64,000 nucleotides of DNA from Streptomyces atratus (GTDB lineage Bacteria > Actinomycetota > Actinomycetes > Streptomycetales > Streptomycetaceae), in the NCBI RefSeq assembly GCF_014648655.1, contig NZ_BMRN01000006.1, positions 64,922 to 128,921 of the forward strand. Direction: 5' to 3'. How positions within the stretch are numbered: position 1 is the stretch's first letter; every line of letters starts with the position of its first letter. Below the pieces are notes generated by a model. It worked only from the letters and a program-made list of their open reading frames with translations. It did not search any database and was not told the DNA's origin. A program made the translations under genes and the position numbers. Below are positions 18,022 to 28,300 of this stretch, piece after piece.

Positions 18022-19790
18022 GCCTGCCGGGAGCGCGCGAGCGCCGGGTGCGTACGGGCGGAATCGAGCTGTGTGTCGCCGAATTGGGCGACGAGGGACG
18101 GCCGACGATCGTCCTCGTGCACGGCTACCCGGACAGCAAGGAAGTCTGGACGGATGTCGCCAGGCAACTGGCCGACCATTGGCACGTCGTACTGTACGAC
18201 GTGCGCGGGCACGGCCGTTCCACAGCGCCGGCACCGCTGCGCGGCGGCTTCACCCTGGAGAAGCTCACCGATGACTTTCTGGCCGTCGCCAACGCTGTGA
18301 GCCCGGACCGGCCGGTGCATCTGGTCGGGCACGACTGGGGGTCTGTCCAGTCCTGGGAGTTCGTCACGGTCAAGCGGACCGAGGGCCGGATCGCCTCGTT
18401 CACCTCGATGTCCGGGCCTTCCCTGGACCATTTCGGGCACTGGATCAAGCAGCGGATGACCCGGCCCACCCCGCGCCGGGTCGGCCAGTTGCTCGGCCAG
18501 GGCGCCAAGTCCTGGTACGTCTACATGCTGCATACGCCGGTCCTGCCCGAGCTCGCCTGGCGCGGCCCGCTCGGCAAGCAGTGGCCGCGAATTCTCCAGC
18601 GACTGGAGAAGGTGCCCGCGGGTGACTATCCGACGCCCTCCCTTCCCGACGATGCGGCGCATGGCGCCTGGCTCTACCGCGACAACGTCCGGGCCCGGCT
18701 GCGCAGACCCCGTACCGACGCCTATGCGCATGTACCGGTCCAGCTGATCACGCCTACCGGAGACATCTTCCTGTCGGAGAAGCTGTACGACCAACTGGAG
18801 CTGTGGGCGCCCCAGTTGGTGCGCCGCTCCTTGCCGGGCAAGCACTGGGTGCCGCGCACCAGGCCGGACCGGATCGCCTCCTGGATCAGTGAGTTCGTGG
18901 CGGCCAACGAGGCGGCACGGGAGGACGGCAGGCCGGTGCAGGACACCGCGCCGACCGGGGCGTACGCGGACCGGTTCGGCGGACAGCTGGTCCTTGTGAC
19001 GGGCGCGGCGGGCGGCATCGGGCGGGCCACTGCTTTCGCCTTCGCCGAGGCGGGCGCACGAGTGGTGGCCGTGGACCGGGACGCGGAGGGAGCGGCCAGG
19101 ACGGCGGAGATGGCCCGGCTGATCGGCTCCCCGGCAGCCTGGGGCGAAGCGGTCGACGTCAGTGACGAACAGGCGATGGAGAAGCTCGCCGAGAAGGTCG
19201 CCACCGAGTACGGCATCGTCGACGTCCTGGTCAACAACGCAGGGATCGGCCTGTCCGGCTCCTTCCTGGAGACCACGAGCGAGGACTGGAAGAATGTCCT
19301 CGACGTCAATCTGTGGGGTGTCATCCATGGCTGCCGGATCTTCGGCAAGCAGATGGCCGAACGCGGCCAGGGCGGCCATATCGTCAACACGGCTTCCGCC
19401 GCCGCCTATCAGCCTTCCCGGGCGCTGCCCGCATACAGCACTTCCAAGGCGGCCGTGCTGATGCTCAGCGAGTGTCTGCGGGCCGAACTCGCCGACCGGT
19501 CGATCGGGGTCAGCGCGATCTGCCCCGGCATCGTCAACACGAACATCACCGCTACGACGCACTTTGCGGGTGCCGGCGCCGCGGAGGAGAAGCGTCTGCA
19601 GAAGCGGACCAGCCGGCTGTACGGGCTGCGTAACTATCCGCCGGAGAGAGTCGCCGATGCGATCCTCAAGGCAGTGGTGCGCAACCAGGCCGTCGTGCCG
19701 GTGACACCGGAGGCCCGCGGCGCCCGGTTCCTGTCCCGGTTCAGTCCCGGTGCGCTGCGCGGGATCGCCCGGCTGAAGCCACCGCTGTGA
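18018..19790 (+). CDS. Alpha/beta hydrolase-SDR fusion, EphD-like
   Basis: A 590-residue two-domain enzyme. Residues about 1-300 are an epoxide-hydrolase-type alpha/beta hydrolase: HGYPDS oxyanion loop, nucleophile Asp106 in GHDWGSVQ, and catalytic His in GKHWVPRTRPD. Residues about 320-590 are a classical short-chain dehydrogenase: TGAAGGIGRA, VNNAGIGLSGSF, catalytic YSTSK and CPGIVNT. This order and length match Mycobacterium tuberculosis EphD (about 592 residues), which acts on mycolic acid epoxides. Streptomyces lacks mycolates, so the substrate differs. The ATG at 18018 overlaps the peptidase stop, and its stop overlaps the MerR start. Confidence 0.87.
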   Translation: MSLPGARERRVRTGGIELCVAELGDEGRPTIVLVHGYPDSKEVWTDVARQLADHWHVVLYDVRGHGRSTAPAPLRGGFTLEKLTDDFLAVANAVSPDRPVHLVGHDWGSVQSWEFVTVKRTEGRIASFTSMSGPSLDHFGHWIKQRMTRPTPRRVGQLLGQGAKSWYVYMLHTPVLPELAWRGPLGKQWPRILQRLEKVPAGDYPTPSLPDDAAHGAWLYRDNVRARLRRPRTDAYAHVPVQLITPTGDIFLSEKLYDQLELWAPQLVRRSLPGKHWVPRTRPDRIASWISEFVAANEAAREDGRPVQDTAPTGAYADRFGGQLVLVTGAAGGIGRATAFAFAEAGARVVAVDRDAEGAARTAEMARLIGSPAAWGEAVDVSDEQAMEKLAEKVATEYGIVDVLVNNAGIGLSGSFLETTSEDWKNVLDVNLWGVIHGCRIFGKQMAERGQGGHIVNTASAAAYQPSRALPAYSTSKAAVLMLSECLRAELADRSIGVSAICPGIVNTNITATTHFAGAGAAEEKRLQKRTSRLYGLRNYPPERVADAILKAVVRNQAVVPVTPEARGARFLSRFSPGALRGIARLKPPL

Positions 19791-20764
19791 GTGGCCCCGG
19801 GCAGTCGTCGGCGGTGGCCGGCCGGTCCGCCGCCGAGTACCGGATCGAGGACCTGGCGCATGCGAGCGGCGCCACGGTCCGTACGATCCGCGCCTACCAG
19901 GACCGCGGCCTGTTGCCGACGCCGGAACGGCGCGGCCGGGCCAATGTGTACCGGGACACCCACCTCGCCCGGCTCCGGCAGATCGCCGATCTGCTGGATC
20001 GCGGGTACACCCTGGCCAGTATCAAGGAACTCCTGGAGGCGTGGGACACGGGCCGCGGTCTGGGCGGGATCCTCGGGCTCGTCGCCGAGGTGCACGGCCC
20101 CTGGACGGACGAGCAGGCCGACCGGATCACCCGGGCCGAGCTGAACACCAGGTTCGGTGGCAGTCCGGACGACGAGGCGGTCACCGAGGCGGTGGAGCTC
20201 GGCGTACTCGAACGCATCCCAGGACGGGACGACGAGTTCCTGGTTCCGAGTCCTCAAGAGCTGGCAGTGGCAGTCGAGTTGTACGCAGCCGGCGTACCAC
20301 TCAGTGCAATCTCGGGCCATCTGAGGGAACTTCGCGGCCAGGTCGAGCAGATCGCCTCGCGCTTCCTGGAGTTCACCACGGAGCACGTCTTTGCGCGCTA
20401 TCTCGGTCATCGTCCGCCGACGGACTCGGACGCGGCAGAAGCGGCGGCTATGGTGCGCAGGCTGCGTCCGCTCGCTCAGCAGACGGTGGACGCCGAACTG
20501 GCGCGTGCGATGCGGACGTTCGCCACCAGACATCTGCAGCACCATCTCGGCTCGGATACCCCGCTCACCTCGGATGCCTCGATCCCCATGACGCGCCAAG
20601 TGGATCTGCCACCGGAGACGATCCGCTCCGTAGAAGGACTGGTTGGTCCGGAGAACGTGTCGGCCTTCGTGGCGGCAGCGGCAGAACGCGAGGTGCAGTC
20701 AAGGACATTGGATGTGCTTGTCTCATCTACCGGCGAAGTAGAGCATATTACCCAAAGTGGTTGA
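19787..20764 (+). CDS. MerR-family transcriptional regulator
   Basis: A 325-residue regulator, longer than classical MerR. The N-terminal winged helix is YRIEDLAHASGATVRTIRAYQDRGLLPTPERRGRANVYRDTHLARL, followed by GYTLASIKELL and a large C-terminal region with no metal-binding Cys cluster. It starts GTG at 19787 within the stop codon of the EphD-like gene, so all three genes 17170-20764 are coupled. It may control this operon in response to a small molecule; the ligand is unknown. Confidence 0.86.
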   Translation: MSGPGQSSAVAGRSAAEYRIEDLAHASGATVRTIRAYQDRGLLPTPERRGRANVYRDTHLARLRQIADLLDRGYTLASIKELLEAWDTGRGLGGILGLVAEVHGPWTDEQADRITRAELNTRFGGSPDDEAVTEAVELGVLERIPGRDDEFLVPSPQELAVAVELYAAGVPLSAISGHLRELRGQVEQIASRFLEFTTEHVFARYLGHRPPTDSDAAEAAAMVRRLRPLAQQTVDAELARAMRTFATRHLQHHLGSDTPLTSDASIPMTRQVDLPPETIRSVEGLVGPENVSAFVAAAAEREVQSRTLDVLVSSTGEVEHITQSG

Positions 20765-20776
20765 TTCCTCAGGCCC

Positions 20777-20843
20777 TTGTCCACAGAATCGCCAATTAGC
20801 CTGTGGATAACTCAAGTTGCTTGTGGATCAAACCTGTGGACGA
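20777..20843. promoter_or_regulatory. DnaA-box cluster II between the MerR gene and kptA
   Basis: Within 67 bases there are TTGTCCACA 20777-20785, and on the minus strand TTATCCACA 20802-20810, TGATCCACA 20822-20830 and TCGTCCACA 20835-20843. The following 30 bases are strongly A+T rich for this genome (AAAATTGC twice). Two boxes are perfect and two have one mismatch. Confidence 0.68.
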
Positions 20844-20929
20844 AAATTGCTACAGCGAATAAAATTGCTGTAGTGAATCGGGGTGAAATCCGGATGCGAG
20901 TGCGCGACCGCCGCGGGCACTCTGACGGG

Positions 20930-21472
20930 ATGGACGACAGACGCACCATCAAGGTGTCCAAGTACCTCTCGAAACACCTGCGGCACCAGCCGGAGCGGAT
21001 CGGAATCACGCTCGATGCCAACGGCTGGGTGACGATCGACGAACTGCTGCGCGCCACGGCCCGCAACAACTTCCCCATCACCCGGGCCGAACTCGAACAT
21101 GTCGTCGCCGTCAACGACAAGCAGCGCTTCGCCGTCGAGGACGGCCGCATTCGTGCGAGCCAGGGCCACACCGTCCCGGTCGATCTGGCTCTCCCGCCGG
21201 CCGAGCCGCCCGCGTACCTCTACCACGGCACGGTGGGCCGCGTGCTGGACGCGATTCGCAGCGAGGGTCTGCGTCCCATGGCCCGCACACACGTCCATCT
21301 CTCGCCCGACCGCGAGACGGCGACCAGGGTAGGCGCCCGGCGCGGCCGCCCCGTCGTCCTGTCGGTGGACGCGGCCGCGATGCACCGCGCGGGCCACACC
21401 TTCTATGTCAGCGCCAACGGAGTCTGGCTCACCGCTGCCGTACCGCCCGCATTTCTGCGTTTCCGCGACTGA
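20930..21472 (+). CDS. kptA: RNA 2'-phosphotransferase (Tpt1/KptA)
   Basis: A 180-residue enzyme that transfers an internal RNA 2'-phosphate to NAD+, giving ADP-ribose cyclic phosphate. The N-terminal winged-helix lobe has KVSKYLSKHLRHQPERIG (Arg/His of the active site). The ADP-ribosyl transferase lobe has YHGTVGRVLDAIRSEGL, ARTHVHLS and SVDAAAMHRAGHTFYVSANGVWLT. In fungi this step completes tRNA splicing; its bacterial role is unsettled. ATG 20930 (MDDRRTIKV) is the likely start; an in-frame ATG at 20894 has a better-placed purine run and is possible. It lies right after a DnaA-box cluster. Confidence 0.9.
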   Translation: MDDRRTIKVSKYLSKHLRHQPERIGITLDANGWVTIDELLRATARNNFPITRAELEHVVAVNDKQRFAVEDGRIRASQGHTVPVDLALPPAEPPAYLYHGTVGRVLDAIRSEGLRPMARTHVHLSPDRETATRVGARRGRPVVLSVDAAAMHRAGHTFYVSANGVWLTAAVPPAFLRFRD

Positions 21473-21564
21473 CCGCGGCGGCTGATCCCACGACCGGTCC
21501 CGCCGAGGGCCGGTGCGCTTCCACGAAGACGCCCACCGGTTATCGGCCCCGTAAGGTCGTAGTC

Positions 21565-22464
21565 ATGCGTCTGAGCACTGTGATTCTGCCCATCCACCGC
21601 TGGAGCAAGGGCCAGAAGGTCTGGCAGCACGCCGAGGAACTGGGGTTCCACGCTGCCTACACCTACGACCATCTGACCTGGCGGACCTTCCGCGACGGGC
21701 CGTGGTTCGGCGCGGTACCGACCCTCACCGCCGCGGCCGCCGCCACCCAGCGGCTGCGCCTGGGCACCCTCGTCACCTCCCCCAACTTCCGGCACCCCGT
21801 CACGCTCGCCAAGGACCTCATCACGCTGGACGACGTCTCCGACGGACGCGTCACTCTCGGTATCGGCGCGGGCGGCAACGGCTTCGATGCCACAACGCTG
21901 CGCCGGAGCGACGAGGAGCCGTGGACGCCGCGCGAACGGGCCGACCACTTCGATGAGTTCGTACCGCTGCTCGACCAGCTGCTGCGTGAGCCCTCGGTGA
22001 CGTACGAAGGCCGGTTCTACGCGGCGAACGAGGCCCGGAACATCCCCGGCTGTGTGCAGCGGCCCCGGCTGCCGTTCGCAGTGGCCGCGACCGGGCCGCG
22101 CGGGATGAAGCTTGCCGCGCAGTACGGGCAGGCCTGGGTCACCACGGGCGACCCGAAGCTGTACGAAGCGGGGACCCCGGAGCAGTCCGTTGAGGCCATC
22201 CGCGGGCAGCTCACCAAGCTGGGCACGGCCTGCGAGTCCATCGGCCGGGATGTCGGCGAGCTGGACAAGATCCTTCTCACCGGTTTCACGCCGGACCGCC
22301 CGCTGCAGTCCTTCGACGCCTTCGTGGATTTCGCGGGCACCCACTTCGCACTGGGCTTCACGGAGATCGTCATTCACTCGCCGATCCCGGACTCCGACTT
22401 CGCGGCGGACGAGAAGGTCTTCGAGCGCATCGCCACCGAGGGCCTGGCCCAGCTCGGCCACTGA
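21565..22464 (+). CDS. LLM-class (luciferase-like) F420-dependent oxidoreductase
   Basis: A 299-residue TIM-barrel protein of the bacterial luciferase-like family. Typical features are FHAAYTYDHLTWRTF near residue 30, LGTLVTSPNFRHPVTLAKDLITLDDVSDGRVTLGIGAGG (the FMN/F420-binding beta-bulge region), and FAVAATGPRGMKLAA. Many actinomycete members use deazaflavin F420. It stands alone, with the substrate unknown. The start is ATG 21565, 92 bases after kptA. Confidence 0.84.
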   Translation: MRLSTVILPIHRWSKGQKVWQHAEELGFHAAYTYDHLTWRTFRDGPWFGAVPTLTAAAAATQRLRLGTLVTSPNFRHPVTLAKDLITLDDVSDGRVTLGIGAGGNGFDATTLRRSDEEPWTPRERADHFDEFVPLLDQLLREPSVTYEGRFYAANEARNIPGCVQRPRLPFAVAATGPRGMKLAAQYGQAWVTTGDPKLYEAGTPEQSVEAIRGQLTKLGTACESIGRDVGELDKILLTGFTPDRPLQSFDAFVDFAGTHFALGFTEIVIHSPIPDSDFAADEKVFERIATEGLAQLGH

Positions 22465-22655
22465 CAGATCCGGCTCTGCCACTGCGGACCCGGCTCGACC
22501 GCCGACCGGACGGCCACGAGCACCGATCGGCCCGGCACTACCGCTCAGGGACCTCTGGCATATGCGCCAGGCATGTTCCGCTGGTCAGGGGGCGTGCATC
22601 CTCATATGTGCGCCCCTCTGCACGCCCGTGCGCCTTCATACGCGAGAATGGGCGC

Positions 22656-23522
22656 GTGACCTCAGCTACCGACTCGCCTTCTCCTGCCGCTCCCCGGCTG
22701 ATCGCCACCGACCTGGACGGCACCCTGCTGCGCGACGACAAGACGGTCTCGGACCGTACGATCGCCGCGCTCGCCGCCGCCGAGGAGGCCGGTATCGAGG
22801 TGTTCTTCGTCACCGGACGTCCGGCCCGCTGGATGGATGTCGTCAGCGATCACGTCCACGGACACGGCCTGGCGATCTGCGCGAACGGCGCCGCGGTCGC
22901 GGATCTGCATGCGGACGGCAAGCTGGTCAAGGTCCGCCCGCTGGGGCGCGACATCGCCCTCGACATCGTGCACACACTGCGCGCCGCCACCCCCGGCGTC
23001 TCCTTCGCCGTCGAACTGACCACCGGCATCCACTACGAACCGGCCTACCCACCCTTCCACCTGGACCCGGGTGCCACCGTCGCCGCCGCCGAGAAGCTGC
23101 TCCACGAGGAGACGCCGGGTACCGGCGCCCCCGTGCTGAAGCTCCTCGCCCACCACGCCGAACTGGCCCCGGACGACTTCCTCGCCCTGGCCCGTACGGC
23201 AGCCGGCCACGAGGCCTCCTTCACCCGGTCCAGCCCCACGGCCCTGCTGGAAATCAGCGGCCCAGGAGTCTCCAAAGCCAGCACCCTGGCGCTCTGCTGC
23301 GCCGAGCGCGGCATCTCGCCCGCCGAGGTCGTCGCCTTCGGCGACATGCCCAACGACGTGGAGATGCTGCGCTGGGCTGGCACGTCGTACGCGATGGGCA
23401 ACGCCCACCCGGCCGCAATCGCCGCCGCCTCCGGCCGGACCGCCACCAACGGCGACGACGGCGTCGCGGTAGTCATCGAGCGGATCCTCGCCGAGCGCCG
23501 GTCGGCCGACGCGGCACGCTGA
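22656..23522 (+). CDS. Cof-type HAD-superfamily phosphatase
   Basis: A 288-residue HAD-IIB hydrolase: motif [15 protein letters not shown], motif II FFVTGR, motif III Lys in GVSKASTLAL, motif [14 protein letters not shown]. It closely resembles the product at 11044, sharing [14 protein letters not shown] near the start, and the two are probably paralogues. It starts GTG 22656 (VTSATDSPSP). A hairpin and the convergent sensor-kinase gene follow. The substrate is unknown. Confidence 0.87.
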   Translation: MTSATDSPSPAAPRLIATDLDGTLLRDDKTVSDRTIAALAAAEEAGIEVFFVTGRPARWMDVVSDHVHGHGLAICANGAAVADLHADGKLVKVRPLGRDIALDIVHTLRAATPGVSFAVELTTGIHYEPAYPPFHLDPGATVAAAEKLLHEETPGTGAPVLKLLAHHAELAPDDFLALARTAAGHEASFTRSSPTALLEISGPGVSKASTLALCCAERGISPAEVVAFGDMPNDVEMLRWAGTSYAMGNAHPAAIAAASGRTATNGDDGVAVVIERILAERRSADAAR

Positions 23523-23528
23523 GGCCCG

Positions 23529-23553
23529 CGCCCGGCAGCGTCCCCGCCGGGCG
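23529..23553. terminator. Hairpin between convergent genes
   Basis: CGCCCGGC and GCCGGGCG form an 8-base-pair stem with a 9-base loop between the HAD gene and the convergent sensor-kinase gene. Confidence 0.55.
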
Positions 23554-23576
23554 GACCCCTGAGCGCCCGACCGCCC

Positions 23577-25283
23577 TCAGATCGGTGCCTCCCACACCAC
23601 CGTCGTGCCGCCCCCGTCCTCCCCGATGCCGGGCCCGAACCAGCTCGCACCGCCGAGGGATTCCGCCCGGCGCGCCAGATTCCGCAGCCCGCTGCGCCGA
23701 CCGCCCTGCGAGATGCCCACTCCGTCGTCGGCAACCGACAGTCGCACCGCGTCCCTCCCGTCGGGCAGCGTGGCGGTCGCATCGACGACCACGTCGATCA
23801 ACGACGCCTCGGCATGCCGGAAGGCATTGGACAGCGCCTCCCGCAGCGCAGCGATCAGATTCTTGCCGGTCAGCTCGCCGACCAGCGAGTCGACCGGGCC
23901 GAGGAAGCGGTGCGAGGGCTTGAATCCCAGCGGGACCGCCGCCATGTTGATCTCGCGCAGGACGCGGGTGCGCAGCCCGGACGGCGCCTCGGCCGGCTCC
24001 TGCTGCAGTGCGAAGATCGCGGTACGGATCTCCTGGATGGTCACGTCCAGTTCATCGACCGCCCGGCCGACACCCGTCTGCACCTCGGGCACGACCGACC
24101 GGCGCTGGGCGCTCTCCAGCATCATCCCGGTGGCGAACAGTCGCTGAATGACCAGGTCGTGCAGATCGCGGGCGATCCGGTCGCGGTCCTCGTACACCGC
24201 GAGCCGCTCCCGGTCCCGCTGTGCCTCGGCCATCATCAGCGCGAGTGCGGCCTGCGAGGCGAACTGGGTGGCAAGGGTCCGTTCCGTCTCCGTGAACGGC
24301 CTTTCGCCTCGGGCACGAGGGGTGGCGAGCGCACCCAGCACCCGTCCACCGCTGTGCAGGGGCAGCAGCATGCTGGGGCCGAACTGGTGGGCCAGCATGG
24401 TGACCATGCGGGGATCGGTGGCCGAGTCGTCCACGAAGACCGCCTCGCCGTCCAGCAGCTTCGTAACCACCGGGCTCTCCTGCCCGATGATCACCCCCAG
24501 CTGGGCAGAGGGGTTGTCCGCGGAGACAGCGACGATCTCCAGACCGCCCTCCTCTGCCGGCAGCAGCACGATCCCGGCGGCGGACGCGGCAAGATGGCGG
24601 GCCTGTTCGGCGACGACGGAGAGCGCGTCATCGGCGTCACCGCCGGACAGCAGGGCGGTGGTCACGGCCACCGAGCCGTCGATCCACCGTTCGCGCTGGC
24701 GTGCCGCCTCGTACAGCCGGGCGTTACCGATGGCGATCCCGGCCTCCGTGGCGAGCACCCGCACCATGTGCAGGTCGTAGTCGTTGAACTCACCCCCGTC
24801 GTCCTTCTCGGCCAGATAGAGATTTCCGAAGATCTCTCCCTGTACCCGGATCGGAACGCCGAGGAAGGTCCGCATCGGGGGATGGCCGGGCGGGAATCCG
24901 GCGAACCTCGGATCGGCCGTCAGATCGGCGAGCCTCACCGGTACCGGGTCGTGGATCAGTGCACCGAGCAGCCCCCGGTGCCCGTCGGGGCGGTGGCCGA
25001 TCTCGTGCGCCACCTCGTCCGAAACCCCGTACGTGACGAAATCGGACAGCCCCGCACCCTCCTCGTCGACGACGCCGATGGCGGCGTAGCGGGAGTGGGC
25101 GAGTTCCGCCGCCGTCTCACAGATCCGGTCGAGGGTGGAGTGCAGTTCGAGGCCCGTGCCGACGGAACGCATGGCTTCCAGCAGCTGCGGTACACGGGCG
25201 GTGAGCTCTGTGGACAGGCCCTGCAGGCTGCGTGTCGCCTGTGTCGCGGCTTCGAGTGAGTCCTTCGGGTCCTGCTCAGGCAT
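23577..25283 (-). CDS. GAF-domain sensor histidine kinase (DevS/DosS-like, HisKA_3)
   Basis: A 568-residue cytosolic kinase. Two GAF domains cover about residues 45-185 and 205-350. A dimerisation/phosphoacceptor helix follows, with DRIARDLHDLVIQRLF (His phosphorylation site). The C-terminal HATPase_c has the N box LREALSNAFRHA, G1 SVADDGVGIS and RSGLRNLARRAESLGG. This matches the DevS/DosS architecture, whose GAF domain binds heme and senses O2, NO or CO. No response regulator is adjacent, so it is an orphan here. Location next to cytochrome bd genes suggests oxygen or redox sensing, which is inferred. The start is ATG 25283. Confidence 0.87.
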   Translation of the reverse strand: MPEQDPKDSLEAATQATRSLQGLSTELTARVPQLLEAMRSVGTGLELHSTLDRICETAAELAHSRYAAIGVVDEEGAGLSDFVTYGVSDEVAHEIGHRPDGHRGLLGALIHDPVPVRLADLTADPRFAGFPPGHPPMRTFLGVPIRVQGEIFGNLYLAEKDDGGEFNDYDLHMVRVLATEAGIAIGNARLYEAARQRERWIDGSVAVTTALLSGGDADDALSVVAEQARHLAASAAGIVLLPAEEGGLEIVAVSADNPSAQLGVIIGQESPVVTKLLDGEAVFVDDSATDPRMVTMLAHQFGPSMLLPLHSGGRVLGALATPRARGERPFTETERTLATQFASQAALALMMAEAQRDRERLAVYEDRDRIARDLHDLVIQRLFATGMMLESAQRRSVVPEVQTGVGRAVDELDVTIQEIRTAIFALQQEPAEAPSGLRTRVLREINMAAVPLGFKPSHRFLGPVDSLVGELTGKNLIAALREALSNAFRHAEASLIDVVVDATATLPDGRDAVRLSVADDGVGISQGGRRSGLRNLARRAESLGGASWFGPGIGEDGGGTTVVWEAPI

Positions 25284-25340
25284 ACCTCGAGACTAGTTAG
25301 CCCCCATTCGGGAGGAAAGTCGGCTATCGCGTCGCCCGGC

Positions 25341-28300
25341 TCATGCCCGTACGCCCACGGCTTTCTCGGGCACCCGTACGGCCTCCCGCTCGCGCTCCAG
25401 CATCCGGCGCAGCGGCCCCTCCTCAGCCGCGAGACCGGCGTACGGCCCCCGCTGCACCACCCGGCCGGCATCCAGCACCACCACCTCGTCGACGGCTTCG
25501 AGCCCTTGGAGGCGGTGGGTGATCAGTACCGTCGTACGCCCCCGGGTGGCGGCCAGCAGGTCCGCGGTCAGGGCGTCCGCGGTCGCCAGGTCGAGATGTT
25601 CCGCGGGCTCGTCCAGAACGAGTACGGGAAAGTCGGCGAGGATCGCCCGGGCCAGGGCGAGGCGCTGGCGCTGGCCGCCGGAGAGGCGTGCGCCGTGTTC
25701 GCCGACAAGGGTGTCGAGCCCGTCGGGCAGCGCCTCGGCCCAGTCGAGCAGCCGTGCCCGGTCGAGAGCGGCCCGCAGTTCCTCGTCCGTCGCACCGGTA
25801 CGGGCCAGCCGCAGGTTCTCCCGGATGGAACTGTCAAAGATATGGGCGTCCTGGGCGCACAGCCCGACGAACTGCCGGACCGTGTCCCCCTCCAGTGCGG
25901 AGGCATCGACACCGCCGATCCGGTACGTCCCCGCCCGTGCGTCCAGGAAACGGAGCAGGACCTGCGCGAGAGTCGTCTTCCCGGAGCCGGAGGGACCGAC
26001 GACGGCGATGCGTCGGCCGGCCGTCAGCCTCAGGTCGACGGAGTCCAGGGCGTCCCGCTCCGCTTGCGCGTACCGGGCCGACAGCCCCCGTACCTCCAGC
26101 GGGAAGGGCGATCCGGGTGTCTCGGCCGGGCTGCCGGGTTCGTGCACGGGCAGTGGGGCGTCCAGCACCTCGTACACCCGCTCCGCACTCCGCTTGACCC
26201 GCTGCCGGTACTGCACGGCGAGCGGCAGACCGGTCACGGCCTCGAAGGCGGCCAGCGGTGTGAGCACCACCACCGCGAGCTCCACGCCCGTGAGCCGCCC
26301 GTCGTACACGGCGGGGAGGGCGACGAGTGCGGTGGCGACGACGGTGAGGCCGCTGATCAGAGCGATGAGGCCGCCGCCGAGCGCGGTGGCGGTGGCCGCG
26401 CGGGCGGCGATGCGGGTCAGGACGCCGTCGGCCTCCCGGGTCCGCTCCGAGCGGGCGGGCAGGGCGCCCGCAACGGTCAGTTCGGCGGTCCCGCCGAGCA
26501 GGTCCGTGATCCGAGTGGCCAGATCGGCACGTGCGGGGGCCAGTTGGCGTTCCGCGTGACGGGAGCAGGCGCCGCTGACCAGCGGTACTCCCGCTCCGGC
26601 CAGCAGCAGTCCGGCGGCCAGCACGACGCCTGCCGCAGGCAGTAGCCAGCCGATGAATCCGGCGGCCGCCGCCCCCACGACGACGGCGGTCCCGACGGGC
26701 AGCAGCCAGCGCAGCCAGTAGTCCTGCAAGGCGTCGACGTCGGCGACGAGCCGGGAGAGCAGGTCCCCGCGCCGGGTGCGGCGCAGACCGGCCGGCGCGA
26801 TGCGCTCCAGCCCTCGATAGACCGCGACGCGCAGCTCGGCGAGCATCTTGAGCACGGCGTCGTGCGACACCAGGCGCTCGGCATAGCGGAAGACGGCCCG
26901 TCCGAGACCGAAGGCGCGGGTCGCGGTCACGGCGACCATCAGATAGAGCACCGGGGGCTGCTCGGAGGCGCGGGAGATCAGCCAGCCGGAGACGGCCATG
27001 AGCCCGACCGCCGAGGCCAGGGCGAGGCTTCCCAGCAGCAGCGCGAGCGCCAGCTGTCCGCGCCGTGCCCCTGCGGCCTCCCTGACCCGGGCCAGGACCT
27101 GACCCGAGCGGGCCGCGGTGTCCCGCAGCACCCCTGGCTCCGGCACAGCGTCACTCTCGCCGATGGGTGCGTTCGTCGGCCGTGGCACCGCAGCGAACAC
27201 CTCGGGCTTCTCCGGCCGAAGTGTCAGGCCCGGTTCCAGTGTCACCACCCGGTCGGCCACCGAGAGCAGCGCCGGGCGGTGCACGACCAGCAGCACGGTC
27301 CGCCCCACCGCCAGCCTCCGTACCGCCTCGACGACGCCCGCTTCCGTCTCGCCGTCCAGACTCGCGGTCGGTTCGTCGAGCAGCAGCAGCGGCCGGTCGG
27401 CGAGGAAGGCCCGCGCGAGCGCGAGTCGCTGGCGCTGGCCGGCGGAGAGGCCCGCACCGTCCTCGCCGAGGAGCGTCTGCGCGCCGTCCGGCAGTTCCGC
27501 CACGAAGTCGTACGCCCCCGCGTCCCGCAGCGCTGCCGTCACGGCGCCGTCGTCCGCGTCCGGCCGGGCCAGCCGTACGTTCTCCGCGATCGTGCCTGCG
27601 AAGAGATACGGGCGCTGCGGCACCCAGGCGATCCGTTCCCGCCAGCGCTCGGGGGCCAGCGTCGCCAGATCGACGCCGCCGATCCGCACCCGCCCCTCGT
27701 CGGGTGCCGTGAATCCCAGCACCACATCGAGCAAGGTGGACTTCCCGACACCGCTCGGGCCGACCAGAGCAACGGTCTCCCCCTCGTCCACCACCAACGA
27801 GGCCCCGTCCAGCGAAGCTTCGGTACGGCCTTCGTGGCGTACGGTCACCCCCTCCAGCTCCAGCCGCAGCGACTCCGGAGTGTCCTCCGTACCGCGCGGC
27901 CGGGGCTCGGTCTCCAGGACCGAGAAGATCTCCTCCGCGGCCGAGAGCCCCTCGGCGGCCGCGTGGTACTGCGCGCCGACCTGGCGGATCGGCAGATAAG
28001 CCTCGGGCGCCAGGATCAGCACCACCAGGCCCGTGTAGAGGTCGAGTTCGCCGTGCACGAGCCTCATGCCGATGGTGACGGCGACGAGGGCCACCGACAG
28101 GGTCGCCAACAGCTCCAGGGCGAAGGACGACAGGAACGCGATCCGCAGCGTCCGCAGCGTGGCCCGCCGGTACTGCGAGGTGATGGTGCGGATGGATTCG
28201 GCCTGGGCCTTGGCCCGGCCGAAGACCTTCAGCGTCGGCAGTCCGGCGACCACGTCGAGGAAGTGCCCGGAGAGCCGGGACAACAGCTGCCACTGGCGGT

